Counted from the first letter of the stretch, positions 36,718-45,679 are shown. The stretch: DNA of 64,000 nucleotides from Photobacterium frigidiphilum (GCF_003025615.1 NZ_PYMJ01000025.1:30916-94915), one strand, 5' to 3'. The notes: a model not told the origin generated them from the letters alone. Numbers and translations: made by a program.

Positions 36718-37712
36718 GGTTTTGTACCCTCAGCAGTCGGACTTACAACTGGGGCTTTAGCGAACGTAATCGACTCAGCAATACGTCGTGCAGTGGCTGG
36801 CGGAATATCACCAACGACAGTCACTTCTTTATCTCCGACTACATTGCTATGCAAAGTACGACGACCTTGCCTTACAAGCTGCTCACGTACAGTATAGTTG
36901 TCAGCATCAGAAACGTAGATAGAAAGGCTAAATAGCCCATCACTGTACATTTTACTTTCAACAGGACGCTCTGTTAGCACCAAGCGATGGCGATTACGCG
37001 AAACAGACTCAAAACCTTGAGGCAACCAATTCACCGACCAACCAAGATCTGCTTGAGGCTGTGGTGGTAGTTGTACAACAGCCGGCAAATCAACCGTACT
37101 TAAATTTTTAAGTACTTCACCGACTTTAGGATTAACCACATAAGAAACAGCACGATACTGCTCTAAGGGTTCACCGTCACGATCCAGCAAATCAGCACGC
37201 ATCACTAAATGGCTACGTGTATCTACCCACAATAAGTAGGAGTAACGCGTCCCATCTTTGGGAGCAACACGTATAACATCACAAGCCACACCGGCTTCAC
37301 GCGCACGCCCCATCGAAATGAAATCATAGAAATCCGACAATTCATGAATATTTGTTTTCATGACAGGAGGCAACGGTGCCACCATTTTATTGCTGTCGAT
37401 TGTGAACGGATCTAACCCCGGTTCAAAATAACTGACTTCACGGCCACGCTGAATCACCTCACGTGGTGGGCCACTAAGGTAAATAAGATGTGCGTACGTT
37501 TTTCCATCTTCAACAGCATGGCGATAACGCAGCGGTTCAATACTATTTTTCTTAATTAGTATGTAAGAGAGCTCATAACTGAGGTCTCTACTAGCCTCAT
37601 CCATTTGATGCAACAAAGCCTCAGCTGAAGCTTTAGGTTCTTCTTCAGCAGAGGCTTGTATTGGCATCAATAGGCTGACCAGTGTCACGGCACCGACCAG
37701 AATTTTAATCAT
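36714..37712 (-). CDS. rseB: Sigma-E regulatory protein RseB
   Basis: Periplasmic protein (332 aa) that binds RseA and shields it from DegS cleavage until it senses mislocalised lipopolysaccharide or lipoprotein. An N-terminal signal peptide ends near SAEEE (about residue 22). The rest is the MucB/RseB two-domain fold, with EALLHQMDEASRDLSYEL early and a smaller C-terminal domain from about 215. It overlaps rseA by one base and rseC by four, so it is firmly part of the rpoE-rseABC operon. Confidence 0.95.
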   Translation of the reverse strand: MIKILVGAVTLVSLLMPIQASAEEEPKASAEALLHQMDEASRDLSYELSYILIKKNSIEPLRYRHAVEDGKTYAHLIYLSGPPREVIQRGREVSYFEPGLDPFTIDSNKMVAPLPPVMKTNIHELSDFYDFISMGRAREAGVACDVIRVAPKDGTRYSYLLWVDTRSHLVMRADLLDRDGEPLEQYRAVSYVVNPKVGEVLKNLSTVDLPAVVQLPPQPQADLGWSVNWLPQGFESVSRNRHRLVLTERPVESKMYSDGLFSLSIYVSDADNYTVREQLVRQGRRTLHSNVVGDKEVTVVGDIPPATARRIAESITFAKAPVVSPTAEGTKP

Positions 37713-38410
37713 TAATCCGCCACAGATGAATTTGCTTCTAATAATGTTCTATCGATACTGCCATCTTCAGCATTAAAGCGAAGTTGCAATTCATAATCTT
37801 GCAGCATCGCGTTAATACGGCGACGCTGCTCCATTAATTGCGCTTCACTTGGTGCACTATTGTGCGCACCAGTACGGACAGAATCACGCGTTAAGCTGAC
37901 AGGTTCAGCTTTTCCTCCAAACGGAATAGTTTGAAGTACTGGTAATTGTGAATTCGTTGCATCTGCAACTAATGCATCATCACCGCCATTGTATTGTTGA
38001 ACACCAACAATAACAGCTAATGATACTGACGCAGCAATCGCCACTTGACCAAACTGAGTCAACCAAGCAGGTAAAGTACGCTTAGCCTGACGCGGTGTAG
38101 GTTGAGATTCAGTTTTTTGTGCAGTTCTGATGTCAATAACAGGGGTATCAACAACAGGAACAATTACATCAGGTTCTGCACTAAAATCGGTTAGCCCTAC
38201 ATGAGCAGGTTCATTATCCAATGCTAACGCTACGCTTCCAGCAATATTCCATTCTTTGCATTGCGGGGCGTCACCTCGGATAACATCACCAATAAGGTTG
38301 AAGTCATGCCAAGATTGTTCGCTTTCTTTGTCTACGGTCAGCGCATTAATAATACTCTGATCGAGCTCTTCGCCATCAACTAGCGCCGAAATCTTTTCTT
38401 TATCAGCCAT
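37712..38410 (-). CDS. rseA: Anti-sigma-E factor RseA
   Basis: Single-span inner-membrane protein that holds sigma E inactive until cleaved by DegS and RseP. At 232 aa it has a cytoplasmic sigma-binding domain (residues 1-70, with KEKISALVDGEE and SWHDFNLIGDVIRG). A linker follows, then one transmembrane helix at about 121-138 and a periplasmic tail with a helical segment near 185-215. It begins 24 bases after rpoE. Confidence 0.95.
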   Translation of the reverse strand: MADKEKISALVDGEELDQSIINALTVDKESEQSWHDFNLIGDVIRGDAPQCKEWNIAGSVALALDNEPAHVGLTDFSAEPDVIVPVVDTPVIDIRTAQKTESQPTPRQAKRTLPAWLTQFGQVAIAASVSLAVIVGVQQYNGGDDALVADATNSQLPVLQTIPFGGKAEPVSLTRDSVRTGAHNSAPSEAQLMEQRRRINAMLQDYELQLRFNAEDGSIDRTLLEANSSVAD

Positions 38411-38434
38411 TTCTCTTCACCGTTTGGCTTAACA

Positions 38435-39013
38435 TTATCGCTGCATAAGAGGACGTATACGTTTTTCAACTGCCTCTCGAGCACGGAATATGCGTGATCT
38501 TACAGTACCTACAGGGCAATCCATTATTACTGCAATATCTTCATAGCTTAAACCATCTAGTTCGCGCAATGAGATCGCAGTTTTAAGATCTTCCGGCAAT
38601 GATTCTATGGTACCAAAGACAACCCGCTTTAATTCTTCAGACAACATTTGGTTCTCAGGGTTCGAAATTTCTTTCAATGCACCACCAGTTTCGTAATATT
38701 CTGCATCTTCTGCATCAACATCGGAGGCGGGTGGACGACGTCCCTGAGCCACTAAATAATTCTTCGCAGTATTAACAGCAATACGGTATAGCCATGTATA
38801 GAAAGCACTTTCACCACGAAATGTAGGCAAAGCTCTATACGCCTTAATAAAGGCTTCTTGTGCAACATCAGGGACATCGCCTGAGTTACTGACATACCGC
38901 GCAACGAGATTACAAACTTTATTTTGATATTTTATTACCAAAAGATTAAACGCTTGCTTATCTCCTCGTTGGACTCGCTCTATTAATACCTGATCAGTTT
39001 GCTGCTCGCTCAT
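38435..39013 (-). CDS. rpoE: RNA polymerase sigma factor RpoE
   Basis: Extracytoplasmic-function sigma factor for envelope stress, heat and (in deep-sea relatives) outer-membrane homeostasis. At 192 aa it has region 2 (LVARYVSNSGDVPDVAQEAFIKAYR in pieces, YTWLYRIAVNTAKNYL) and region 4 (LRELDGLSYEDIAVIMDCPVGTVRSRIFRAR in pieces). First gene of rpoE-rseA-rseB-rseC. Sigma E usually transcribes its own operon, but I could not find a convincing GGAACTT/TCTGA promoter upstream. Confidence 0.97.
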   Translation of the reverse strand: MSEQQTDQVLIERVQRGDKQAFNLLVIKYQNKVCNLVARYVSNSGDVPDVAQEAFIKAYRALPTFRGESAFYTWLYRIAVNTAKNYLVAQGRRPPASDVDAEDAEYYETGGALKEISNPENQMLSEELKRVVFGTIESLPEDLKTAISLRELDGLSYEDIAVIMDCPVGTVRSRIFRAREAVEKRIRPLMQR

Positions 39014-39591
39014 TCGAGCGTGTACTCCTATATCTGTCTTGCACTCGGATTCGTACTATTACAGGTCAATGTTACGTTAATAACTAATTTATGTCGTATT
39101 AACCACTTACCTGTTCAAGTGTTTTATGCAGACTAAGATTGCTAAATAAACGTCTGTAAACACTCAGCTAAAACACAGTAGTATGAAAACATTTATGAGC
39201 GTGAGCACTATGTATGACTCGAGAAAAACGGCAAAGTTCCTAGCCGAAAGAAATAATTTCTTAGTAATAGTGCGCGATCTTTTTATCACTATGGCGCATT
39301 ATACGACGATAGGTGCTTCATATGTTACACCAACTATGCTTGCTAGCGAGACAAATCAATGTCAAAAAAATGCATTTATTTGATGGGGTCTTCGCTTTTA
39401 ACTTTAATAAGTAAACCACACGAACACGATATAAAACAATAATGTGGATACTTCACTTTGCTAAAGTAATTATTTAACTTTTGCTGATGTACATACTCGA
39501 TGACGAGCAATAAGGATTTGATGGTCACAATGACCATTCAGGATGGATTTTGGTAATATATGGCGGATTGCCACAGGGATATGATATTGAT
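39014..39591. other. Divergent regulatory region between rpoE and nadB
   Basis: About 580 AT-rich bases holding the promoters of both genes. A 66-codon open frame at 39183-39383 (plus strand) has no ribosome site or recognisable domain and is probably chance. The clearest element is a perfect inverted repeat at 39521-39537, described separately. Confidence 0.6.
39521..39537. promoter_or_regulatory. Candidate operator upstream of nadB
   Basis: ATGGTCA, CAA, TGACCAT: a perfect 7+7 inverted repeat 55 bases before the nadB start, in the position of a repressor site. It does not resemble the NadR box I know from enterobacteria. The binding protein is unknown to me. Confidence 0.4.
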
Positions 39592-41214
39592 ATGAACAAG
39601 AATCGTGAACATCATTGCGATGTTTTAGTCATTGGTAGCGGTGCTGCCGGTTTAACACTTGCACTTCGTTTAGCGCCTTTAAGTAAAGTCGTTGTCGTCA
39701 GTAAAGGTACACGCAATGAAGGGGCAACATACTACGCACAAGGTGGTATTGCCGCTGTTTTTGATGAATCAGACAGTATTGAATCACATATAGAAGACAC
39801 ACAAATTGCAGGTGCGCATTTATGTGATGATAATGTGGTGCGCTTCATTGCGGAAAATGCCAAAGAATCGGTTCAATGGCTGATTGATGGCGGTGTACCC
39901 TTTGATCGTGAAGAACAAGATAATGATGATGAAACCCCTCGTTATCATTTAACGCGTGAAGGTGGTCATAGTCACCGACGTATATTGCATGCCGCCGATG
40001 CCACAGGCATGGCAATGCAAAACTCACTACAAGATAACGTTCATAACCACCCCAATATCGAAGTATTAGAGCGTCATAATGCGCTTGATCTTATTACTCA
40101 CCAGAAGCTAGGGAACGACGATACGCCAAACCGCGTATTAGGTGCTTATGTCTGGAACCGTAATAAAGAAGTGGTTGAAACAGTACATGCCAAATTTGTT
40201 GTACTCGCAACAGGTGGCGCTTCAAAGGTATACCAGTACACATCAAACCCAGATGTATCTTCTGGCGATGGTATTGCCATGGCATGGCGTGCAGGGTGTC
40301 GAGTAGCGAATCTTGAATTTAACCAGTTTCACCCAACCTGCTTATTTCATCCTGACGCAAGAAACTACTTATTAACCGAAGCACTACGTGGTGAAGGGGC
40401 ATATTTACGTCGCCCTGACGGTAGCCGTTTCATGAGCGATTTCGATGAACGTGGTGAGCTTGCACCACGCGATGTCGTCGCCCGCGCAATCGACTTCGAG
40501 ATGAAGCGCTTGGGTGCTGATTGTATGTTTCTGGATATCAGCCATAAATCTGATGATTTTATTACGAAACATTTCCCAACGATTTATGAAAAACTATTAA
40601 CGTTCAACATTGATATCACCCAAGAGCCAATCCCAATCGTGCCGGCCGCACACTATACCTGTGGTGGTGTAATGGTCGATACCGAAGGTCGAACAGATTT
40701 AGACGGTTTATATGCGATTGGCGAAGTCAGTTACACAGGCTTACACGGTGCAAACCGTATGGCTTCTAACTCATTATTAGAGTGTGTCGTATATGCTACT
40801 TCAGCCGCTGAAAGCATCAGTTCTAAGCTAGATAATGTCAGCATGCCTGCCTCTCTTCCCCATTGGGATGAAAGCCAAGTTAACTGTTCAGATGAAGAAG
40901 TAGTTATCCAACACAACTGGCATGAACTACGTCTGTTTATGTGGGATTACGTCGGAATTGTACGTTCAACCAAACGTTTAGAACGCGCAATGCGTCGAAT
41001 TCAGCTGCTTAAACAAGAAATTGATGAATACTACGGTAACTTCCGCGTGTCTAACAACCTGCTTGAACTACGTAATTTAGTCCAAGTCGCAGAGCTAATT
41101 GTTCGATGTGCGCTAGAGCGAAAAGAAAGCCGAGGTTTACACTTCACCTTAGACTATCCAGAGCTGAAAGAAAACTCAGGACCAACCATTCAAACGCCGG
41201 ATCAGCCTTGTTAA
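39592..41214 (+). CDS. nadB: L-aspartate oxidase
   Basis: FAD enzyme that oxidises aspartate to iminoaspartate, first step of NAD synthesis. At 540 aa it has the FAD motif DVLVIGSGAAGLTLALRLA near residue 9, YAQGGIAAVFDESDS, LTREGGHSHRRILHAADATG, NQFHPT, and the C-terminal helical domain with WHELRLFMWDYVGIVR in pieces. The ATG at 39592 (MNKNREHHCDVL) matches E. coli NadB; a longer frame upstream is ignored. Divergent nadB/rpoE is the normal gammaproteobacterial arrangement. It resembles SdhA/FrdA, but the motifs are those of NadB. Confidence 0.97.
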   Translation: MNKNREHHCDVLVIGSGAAGLTLALRLAPLSKVVVVSKGTRNEGATYYAQGGIAAVFDESDSIESHIEDTQIAGAHLCDDNVVRFIAENAKESVQWLIDGGVPFDREEQDNDDETPRYHLTREGGHSHRRILHAADATGMAMQNSLQDNVHNHPNIEVLERHNALDLITHQKLGNDDTPNRVLGAYVWNRNKEVVETVHAKFVVLATGGASKVYQYTSNPDVSSGDGIAMAWRAGCRVANLEFNQFHPTCLFHPDARNYLLTEALRGEGAYLRRPDGSRFMSDFDERGELAPRDVVARAIDFEMKRLGADCMFLDISHKSDDFITKHFPTIYEKLLTFNIDITQEPIPIVPAAHYTCGGVMVDTEGRTDLDGLYAIGEVSYTGLHGANRMASNSLLECVVYATSAAESISSKLDNVSMPASLPHWDESQVNCSDEEVVIQHNWHELRLFMWDYVGIVRSTKRLERAMRRIQLLKQEIDEYYGNFRVSNNLLELRNLVQVAELIVRCALERKESRGLHFTLDYPELKENSGPTIQTPDQPC

Positions 41215-41261
41215 GCTTCCAACGTTGTTAGCAATGTTATTTTAATCTAAGTGTCTTTCTT

Positions 41262-41292
41262 AAAATCCCAACGTCGGTTGGGATTTTTTTAA
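41262..41292 (+). terminator. Rho-independent terminator after nadB
   Basis: AAAATCCCAAC, GTCG, GTTGGGATTTT: an 11-bp stem and a long T run, 47 bases after nadB. It may also serve ygfX from the other side. Confidence 0.92.
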
Positions 41293-41310
41293 TCGCTATC
41301 CTGCATCACT

Positions 41311-41730
41311 CTACAATCTCGCTATGTGACACAGCATTGCCAATGCTCGGTACTCTTCATCCTTGCAGGCATCATGACTAACGCATACCCAACTTACCTC
41401 TTGTGCATGTTGCATTCGAAATAAGATAAACCAACGGGTAACGACTTTTATTTTATTAATTTGCCACTTCTGCTGTTGCCAATTAGCCGCACCAGAAACC
41501 GTAATACTAAGGTTCCCTTGCTGACGATAATAATGTTGGTAGCGTTCAAGCCACTCAATCCATAAACATTCCAAAAGAAATGTAACAATGATAAGCGGTA
41601 GCCATGACGTCAAAAGTGAAACGAAGAGAGCAATTGCTACACCAAGATATAAAGCACTTAGTGCAGCTAGGATTTTTTGCGAAGGGTGTAGACGAAGATT
41701 AACGAAGCTTGCTGTTATTGTGGGCAACAA
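41311..41730 (-). CDS. ygfX: YgfX family inner-membrane protein
   Basis: Membrane protein of about 139 aa encoded with SdhE. Two adjacent transmembrane helices lie at about 20-38 and 41-58, followed by a soluble domain with SGAANWQQQKWQINKIKVVTRW in pieces. E. coli YgfX (CptA) was first described as a toxin acting on the cytoskeleton and later linked to SdhE function; which applies here is unknown. No ATG is available: the frame opens with TTG codons (41730, 41727) inside the last 32 bases of sdhE, implying a non-ATG start and translational coupling. Sequence similarity is low but the pairing is diagnostic. Confidence 0.8.
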   Translation of the reverse strand: MLPTITASFVNLRLHPSQKILAALSALYLGVAIALFVSLLTSWLPLIIVTFLLECLWIEWLERYQHYYRQQGNLSITVSGAANWQQQKWQINKIKVVTRWFILFRMQHAQEVSWVCVSHDACKDEEYRALAMLCHIARL

Positions 41731-41959
41731 TTTTGTCTACCATTGCAGCATGAGCAGGGTTTTCACTGCGACCGTGGCCCATCATCCAAGTAAACAAATC
41801 TGGATCATCGCTGGTCAATAACGACACGAAATCACGTTGTTCTTGATCGGGTAAGTCGTCTAAGCACTCTTCAAAAAAAGGCATGATGAGTACATCCAGT
41901 TCAAGCATACCACGTCGACATGCCCATTTTAGGCGTGCTCTTTCATCTGAACTCAACAT
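41699..41959 (-). CDS. sdhE: FAD assembly factor SdhE
   Basis: Small protein (86 aa) that helps attach FAD covalently to succinate dehydrogenase and fumarate reductase flavoproteins. The conserved motif RRGMLELD lies near residue 15, in a five-helix fold. The end carries FTWMMGHG. GAGG lies 6 bases before the ATG at 41959. It overlaps ygfX downstream by 32 bases, as in many gammaproteobacteria, and is divergent from ygfZ. E. coli literature also calls this CptB or YgfY. Confidence 0.93.
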   Translation of the reverse strand: MLSSDERARLKWACRRGMLELDVLIMPFFEECLDDLPDQEQRDFVSLLTSDDPDLFTWMMGHGRSENPAHAAMVDKIVAHNNSKLR

Positions 41960-42314
41960 ATACAACCTCGTTATCTAATCTGAATATTCTTAGCGGTAGC
42001 AAAGCAATATTGTACTACCCTAAAATTTGCCACCAATATTAACAGCCACTTATTACCTCTACCATGCGCAAAAACAAGCAAACACTGAAGATGAGACATA
42101 TGATCAATAATAGCCTGCTGTTTTACTCAAGGCTGGATTCTAACAATAAGTGCAACACGATAATCAACTCGTAAAGCTGACAAATGGTAATAAGCAATTT
42201 AACATAGTGGCTAAACTTACCATTTATTTGTAATGACTCACATAACGCGGTTCATTAAACAATCGCAGTATCGTATTTTGAGTCGTGGTTACAATGTTAA
42301 CTATGGAATATCCA
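41960..42314. other. Divergent intergenic region sdhE/ygfZ with an inverted repeat
   Basis: About 355 AT-rich bases carrying the start signals for both genes. AAATGGTAA at 42183 and TTACCATTT at 42217 form an inverted repeat about 100 bases before ygfZ. No gene is recognised. Confidence 0.55.
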
Positions 42315-43304
42315 ATGAGCATCGAGTTTAACGCACTGAATTTCAAAAAAGTCGCATTAACAGCACAAGATAAACTGCCTGAATTGGCACTCATCAACCT
42401 CGATGATTGGGGATTAATCACTCTAATTGGTGACGACAAGAAATCTTACCTACAAGGTCAAGTAACCTGTGATGTGGTATCGCTGCCAATCAACTCATCG
42501 ACCTTAGGTGCTCATTGTGATGCCAAAGGTAAAATGCGCACCATTTTTCGCTTATTTAATCACAATGAAGGCTATGGATTTTTACAGCGTAAAAGTGTGA
42601 TGGAAACACAATTACCTGAATTGAAAAAGTACGCAGTATTTTCAAAAGTCGATATCGAAGCAAGCAGTGATGTTTTACTGGGCCTTTCTGGTAAACAAGC
42701 ACAAGCTGTTGTTGATCAATACTTTCCGGGCGACGGTGATGTACGTGCCATTACTGCAGGCACCGCCATTAAAGTTGACGATGATCGTTGGTTGTTTGCC
42801 ATTGCACCAGAGCAAGCTGAACAACTCATTAATACCCTTGTAGAAACACACAATAATGTGCAGCTATCTGATAGCACATTGTGGGATCTCTACGATGCAC
42901 TGCATGCCATTCCCCGCATAGATGCAGTAACCGCACTAGAGTTCATTCCTCAAGCTGTCAATCTACAAGCAGTAGACGGAATCAGCTTTAAAAAAGGCTG
43001 TTATACAGGACAAGAAACAGTAGCACGTGCTAAGTACCGTGGTATCAACAAGCGTGCTATGTACATCGTTACTGGTGAAGCGACACAATGCCCCCTTACT
43101 GGTGATGCATTAGAACGTAGCGTGGGTGATAACTGGCGTAAAGGTGGCACCTTATTAGCGAGCTACCTGTATGCCGATGATCAAGCTATTGCATTGGTTG
43201 TATTGCCTAACAATCTTGATGAAGGCACAGAGTTCCGCCTAGCTGAACAACCGGAAGCGATCTGGACACAACTTGATTTACCTTACTCGTTAGACGATGA
43301 ATAA
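42315..43304 (+). CDS. ygfZ: tRNA-modifying protein YgfZ
   Basis: Folate-binding protein related to GcvT, needed for the activity of certain iron-sulfur enzymes such as MiaB. At 329 aa it has the signature KGCYTGQETVARAKYRG near residue 223, with the conserved Cys. GGA lies 7 bases upstream of the ATG (MSIEFNALNF); upstream ATGs in frame have weaker sites. The divergent sdhE-ygfZ arrangement is conserved in enterobacteria. The next gene overlaps its last 8 bases. Confidence 0.94.
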   Translation: MSIEFNALNFKKVALTAQDKLPELALINLDDWGLITLIGDDKKSYLQGQVTCDVVSLPINSSTLGAHCDAKGKMRTIFRLFNHNEGYGFLQRKSVMETQLPELKKYAVFSKVDIEASSDVLLGLSGKQAQAVVDQYFPGDGDVRAITAGTAIKVDDDRWLFAIAPEQAEQLINTLVETHNNVQLSDSTLWDLYDALHAIPRIDAVTALEFIPQAVNLQAVDGISFKKGCYTGQETVARAKYRGINKRAMYIVTGEATQCPLTGDALERSVGDNWRKGGTLLASYLYADDQAIALVVLPNNLDEGTEFRLAEQPEAIWTQLDLPYSLDDE

Positions 43305-43767
43305 CATGCAAACCTCTGTTATACATTTTCTGGATAATGAAGGGGTCGATTACCGTCTGCTCCCTCACTCAAAACCAGCAAAAACAATAGAAGAAGCCGC
43401 CAAAGAGCGAGGCGTTGCACCAGAACAAATGGTGAAATCGGTCTTGCTACGCGATATGAGTGGCTTTCATGTTTTAGCATGTGTTCCTGGGCCTGCACAA
43501 GTCGATCCCACCAAGGTACGCGCTATGTTTGGGTGCCGTCGTATGACCTGTGCAAACGCTGCCGATGTCGAAAAGATCACCGGATTAGTCATTGGCACAG
43601 TTGCTCCTATTGGATTAAAGCAACCATTGCCCCTGATCTTTGATCATTCCATCAAAGCGCATGAAAGAGTCAATATTAGCAGTGGTGATCGAATGGCCGG
43701 TATCGAATTAGAAACCGATGATCTTTTACTGCTTTGCGATCCTATGTTTGCCGACATTTGTCGCTAA
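43297..43767 (+). CDS. YbaK/EbsC-type aminoacyl-tRNA deacylase
   Basis: A 156-aa single-domain trans-editing protein, expected to hydrolyse misacylated tRNA. Family features: AKTIEEAAKERGVAPEQMVKSVLLRD (helix with the conserved lysine, in pieces), HVLACVPGPAQVD, and TGLVIGTVAPIGLKQPLPLIFDHSI near the end. The specific substrate (Cys-, Pro- or Ala-tRNA) cannot be told. The start overlaps ygfZ by 8 bases, so it is translationally coupled. A second, different family member lies at 58112. Confidence 0.85.
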   Translation: MNNMQTSVIHFLDNEGVDYRLLPHSKPAKTIEEAAKERGVAPEQMVKSVLLRDMSGFHVLACVPGPAQVDPTKVRAMFGCRRMTCANAADVEKITGLVIGTVAPIGLKQPLPLIFDHSIKAHERVNISSGDRMAGIELETDDLLLLCDPMFADICR

Positions 43768-43827
43768 TGCTGGAATAAAAATATAACCACTATCAAGAAT
43801 TAATATTCATCATAAAAGATCACCAAT

Positions 43828-43857
43828 AAAAGCGGCTTATTAAGTCGCTTTTATTTT
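43828..43857 (+). terminator. Probable terminator after the YbaK-type gene
   Basis: AAAAGCGGCTT and AAGTCGCTTTT pair across a 3-base loop (one G-T and one mismatch), then TATTTT. About 60 bases after the stop. Confidence 0.7.
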
Positions 43858-44004
43858 ATGGACTTAATAAGCCTTAAATATACATCTCGTTACATGAAAG
43901 ATGTGGCGTGTTTAAAAAATTTTTAGTTAACTGCTTTTGCATAGTTTTTCATCAATGTAGAATAGCTTTTCAATAAATATTGTTTATTGAGAGAGAGTTT
44001 TACA

Positions 44005-44424
44005 ATGCCACACGCCCAAACACAGATAGCGTCATTACATTCCCACCACGCGATCTCATGCAATCACTGTGACTATCATGTCACGAATATACAACCTCAA
44101 ACTTATGTTATTGACCCAAATGGTAAGCGAATTAGCACTGACTCTATTAGCCAAAGTATGACTGCTTTATATGGTATTAATCAGCAGGTTGTTGAAGCCG
44201 TAATGACAGGGGAAAATGAAGATGATAATGCCAAAGCGTTACATCAAATGGTACTGACGCTCAGTGGAAAGCTCTATCGCCATAACTGCCAACAGTGTGC
44301 AAACCAATTTTCGCTCAATCCTCAAAAAGACAACCATGCTTGCCCACACTGCTGGTCTCAAAGTATTGTGCAAATGATCGGTGGTGAACAATGTCCAAAG
44401 TGCCAACAAGGTGAATTAAATTAA
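44005..44424 (+). CDS. Hypothetical protein with four CxxC motifs
   Basis: 139 aa, not recognised. It has eight cysteines, all in CxxC pairs: C19/C22 (CNHC), C95/C98 (CQQC), C113/C116 (CPHC) and C130/C133 (CPKC). This suggests two zinc ribbons, one possibly formed from distant pairs. The middle (about 30-90) is predicted soluble and helical, with an acidic patch GENEDDN. The ATG at 44005 follows GAGAGAG; a TTG 18 bases upstream is part of that ribosome site. It stands alone between the YbaK-type gene and a LysR gene. A nucleic-acid-binding or metal role is possible but unproven. Confidence 0.75.
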   Translation: MPHAQTQIASLHSHHAISCNHCDYHVTNIQPQTYVIDPNGKRISTDSISQSMTALYGINQQVVEAVMTGENEDDNAKALHQMVLTLSGKLYRHNCQQCANQFSLNPQKDNHACPHCWSQSIVQMIGGEQCPKCQQGELN

Positions 44425-44454
44425 ATCATTAAACGAATAAATACATACTAAGGC

Positions 44455-44481
44455 GTAGCCAAAATTCGGCATTTTGGTTAC
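44455..44481. repeat. Hairpin after the CxxC gene
   Basis: An 11-bp stem (GTAGCCAAAAT with ATTTTGGTTAC, one G-T pair) and a 5-base loop, 30 bases after the stop codon. There is no T run, so it may be a Rho-type 3' end stabiliser or an operator for the next gene. Confidence 0.45.
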
Positions 44482-44568
44482 CCAATTCCCTTTCCTTTAT
44501 CACTTCCCTTTCCCCTACTCCAACAGCAGTGTATAACAACTAACGAAGCTGGCTATACGAGATAAACA

Positions 44569-45528
44569 ATGGAAAATAAAAGCAAAGATATTAACTGGCG
44601 AGGCGTCGATCTCAATCTACTTGTTGCTTTTTCAGCGCTAATGGAAACACGTAGCGTGACAAAAGCAGCGACCAAATTATCGATAGGTCAATCAGCAATG
44701 AGTCACAACTTATCTCGGCTTCGTTTATTGTTGAACGACCCATTGTTTGAACGCCAAGGGCATCAAATGATCGCGACTCAACGCGCGATTGAGCTGTCAT
44801 CAACCATTGAAAATATCCTCAATCTTGTAATGACACAGGTTTTACGACCGGATGACTTTAATTCGCAGCATTATCAAGGCACGTTTCGTATCGGCTTAAC
44901 CGACTACGCTGAATTACTGTTTGCTCCTGCACTATTTGACGCCATTTCACGACTGGCACCTAAATGCCAACTCAGCTTTTGCAATGTCGATAGACATAAC
45001 TACATCAATAGCTTCAACGATAACAACCTCGATGTGGTGATTGGCTCCATGACTGATTTGCCCAAAGAACTTGAAAGCCAATACTTATACACCGAAGATC
45101 ATGTGTGCTTATTCGATCAATCGGCTACTGGCTTAACAGTGCCTGTCAGCTTGGCACGCTACATCATTACCCCCCAAGCATTGGTATCACCAGATGGAAA
45201 GCTCGCAAGCCCTATTGATAACCAATTACAAGAACAAGGCTTTAAACGTCATATCGCATTAGGATCGAGTAATTTTCTGACGATTAGACACCTTTTAAAA
45301 GATCGTAACCTACTGTGTGTGGTATCACGATTAATGGCCAAAATTGATATTTTTAATGACAACCTAACCCAATGCAAACCCCCTGTTGATATTCCTGATT
45401 TTCATATCAACATGCTGTGGTTACGTCGAAATAGCACCCATCAAAGAATGGAATGGTTACGCCAGATTGTGAGTGAAACCGTGACTGAACGCGTCGCGTC
45501 CCTGCGAGGAAAAAGTGAAGCAAGATGA
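44569..45528 (+). CDS. LysR-family transcriptional regulator
   Basis: 319 aa. The winged helix-turn-helix is at about residues 12-72 (DLNLLVAFSALMETRSVTKAATKLSIGQSAMSHNLSRLR in pieces, then LFERQGHQM). A LysR substrate-binding domain follows from about 100 (FRIGLTDYAELLFAPAL). The WRGVDLNLL opening is like the LeuO/NodD branch. No obvious target operon is adjacent: upstream is the CxxC gene, and downstream, convergent, is the NqrM-like gene. The effector is unknown. Confidence 0.9.
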   Translation: MENKSKDINWRGVDLNLLVAFSALMETRSVTKAATKLSIGQSAMSHNLSRLRLLLNDPLFERQGHQMIATQRAIELSSTIENILNLVMTQVLRPDDFNSQHYQGTFRIGLTDYAELLFAPALFDAISRLAPKCQLSFCNVDRHNYINSFNDNNLDVVIGSMTDLPKELESQYLYTEDHVCLFDQSATGLTVPVSLARYIITPQALVSPDGKLASPIDNQLQEQGFKRHIALGSSNFLTIRHLLKDRNLLCVVSRLMAKIDIFNDNLTQCKPPVDIPDFHINMLWLRRNSTHQRMEWLRQIVSETVTERVASLRGKSEAR

Positions 45529-45598
45529 CGCGGTGAGGTAAATACAATATAGATTGGGCAACTTGGCACAAACTCAGTATTGAATAAATTTAACAGCC

Positions 45599-45626
45599 AG
45601 AGAGGCGATATCAACAGTGCCTCTCT
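45599..45626. terminator. Possible terminator between the LysR gene and the NqrM-like gene
   Basis: AGAGAGGC and GCCTCTCT form an 8-bp stem with a 12-base loop between two convergent genes. T runs are poor on both sides, so its function is uncertain. Confidence 0.45.
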
Positions 45627-45679
45627 TCTGCTTGTATGTGCTTAAGAAACAACATGTACTTAAGCAGACATGCTAATTA

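Noticed and set aside
39014..39180. Sigma-E autoregulatory promoter of rpoE
   Set aside because: No good GGAACTT/TCTGA pair at correct spacing was found by eye; only weak partial matches.
39183..39383. 66-codon open frame between rpoE and nadB
   Set aside because: No ribosome site, no recognisable motif, and it lies on the strand opposite to rpoE, so it cannot be an rpoE leader peptide.
41311..41959. ygfX-sdhE as a toxin-antitoxin defence system
   Set aside because: The pair was once named cptAB, but SdhE is now best supported as an FAD assembly factor and the locus is core housekeeping synteny.
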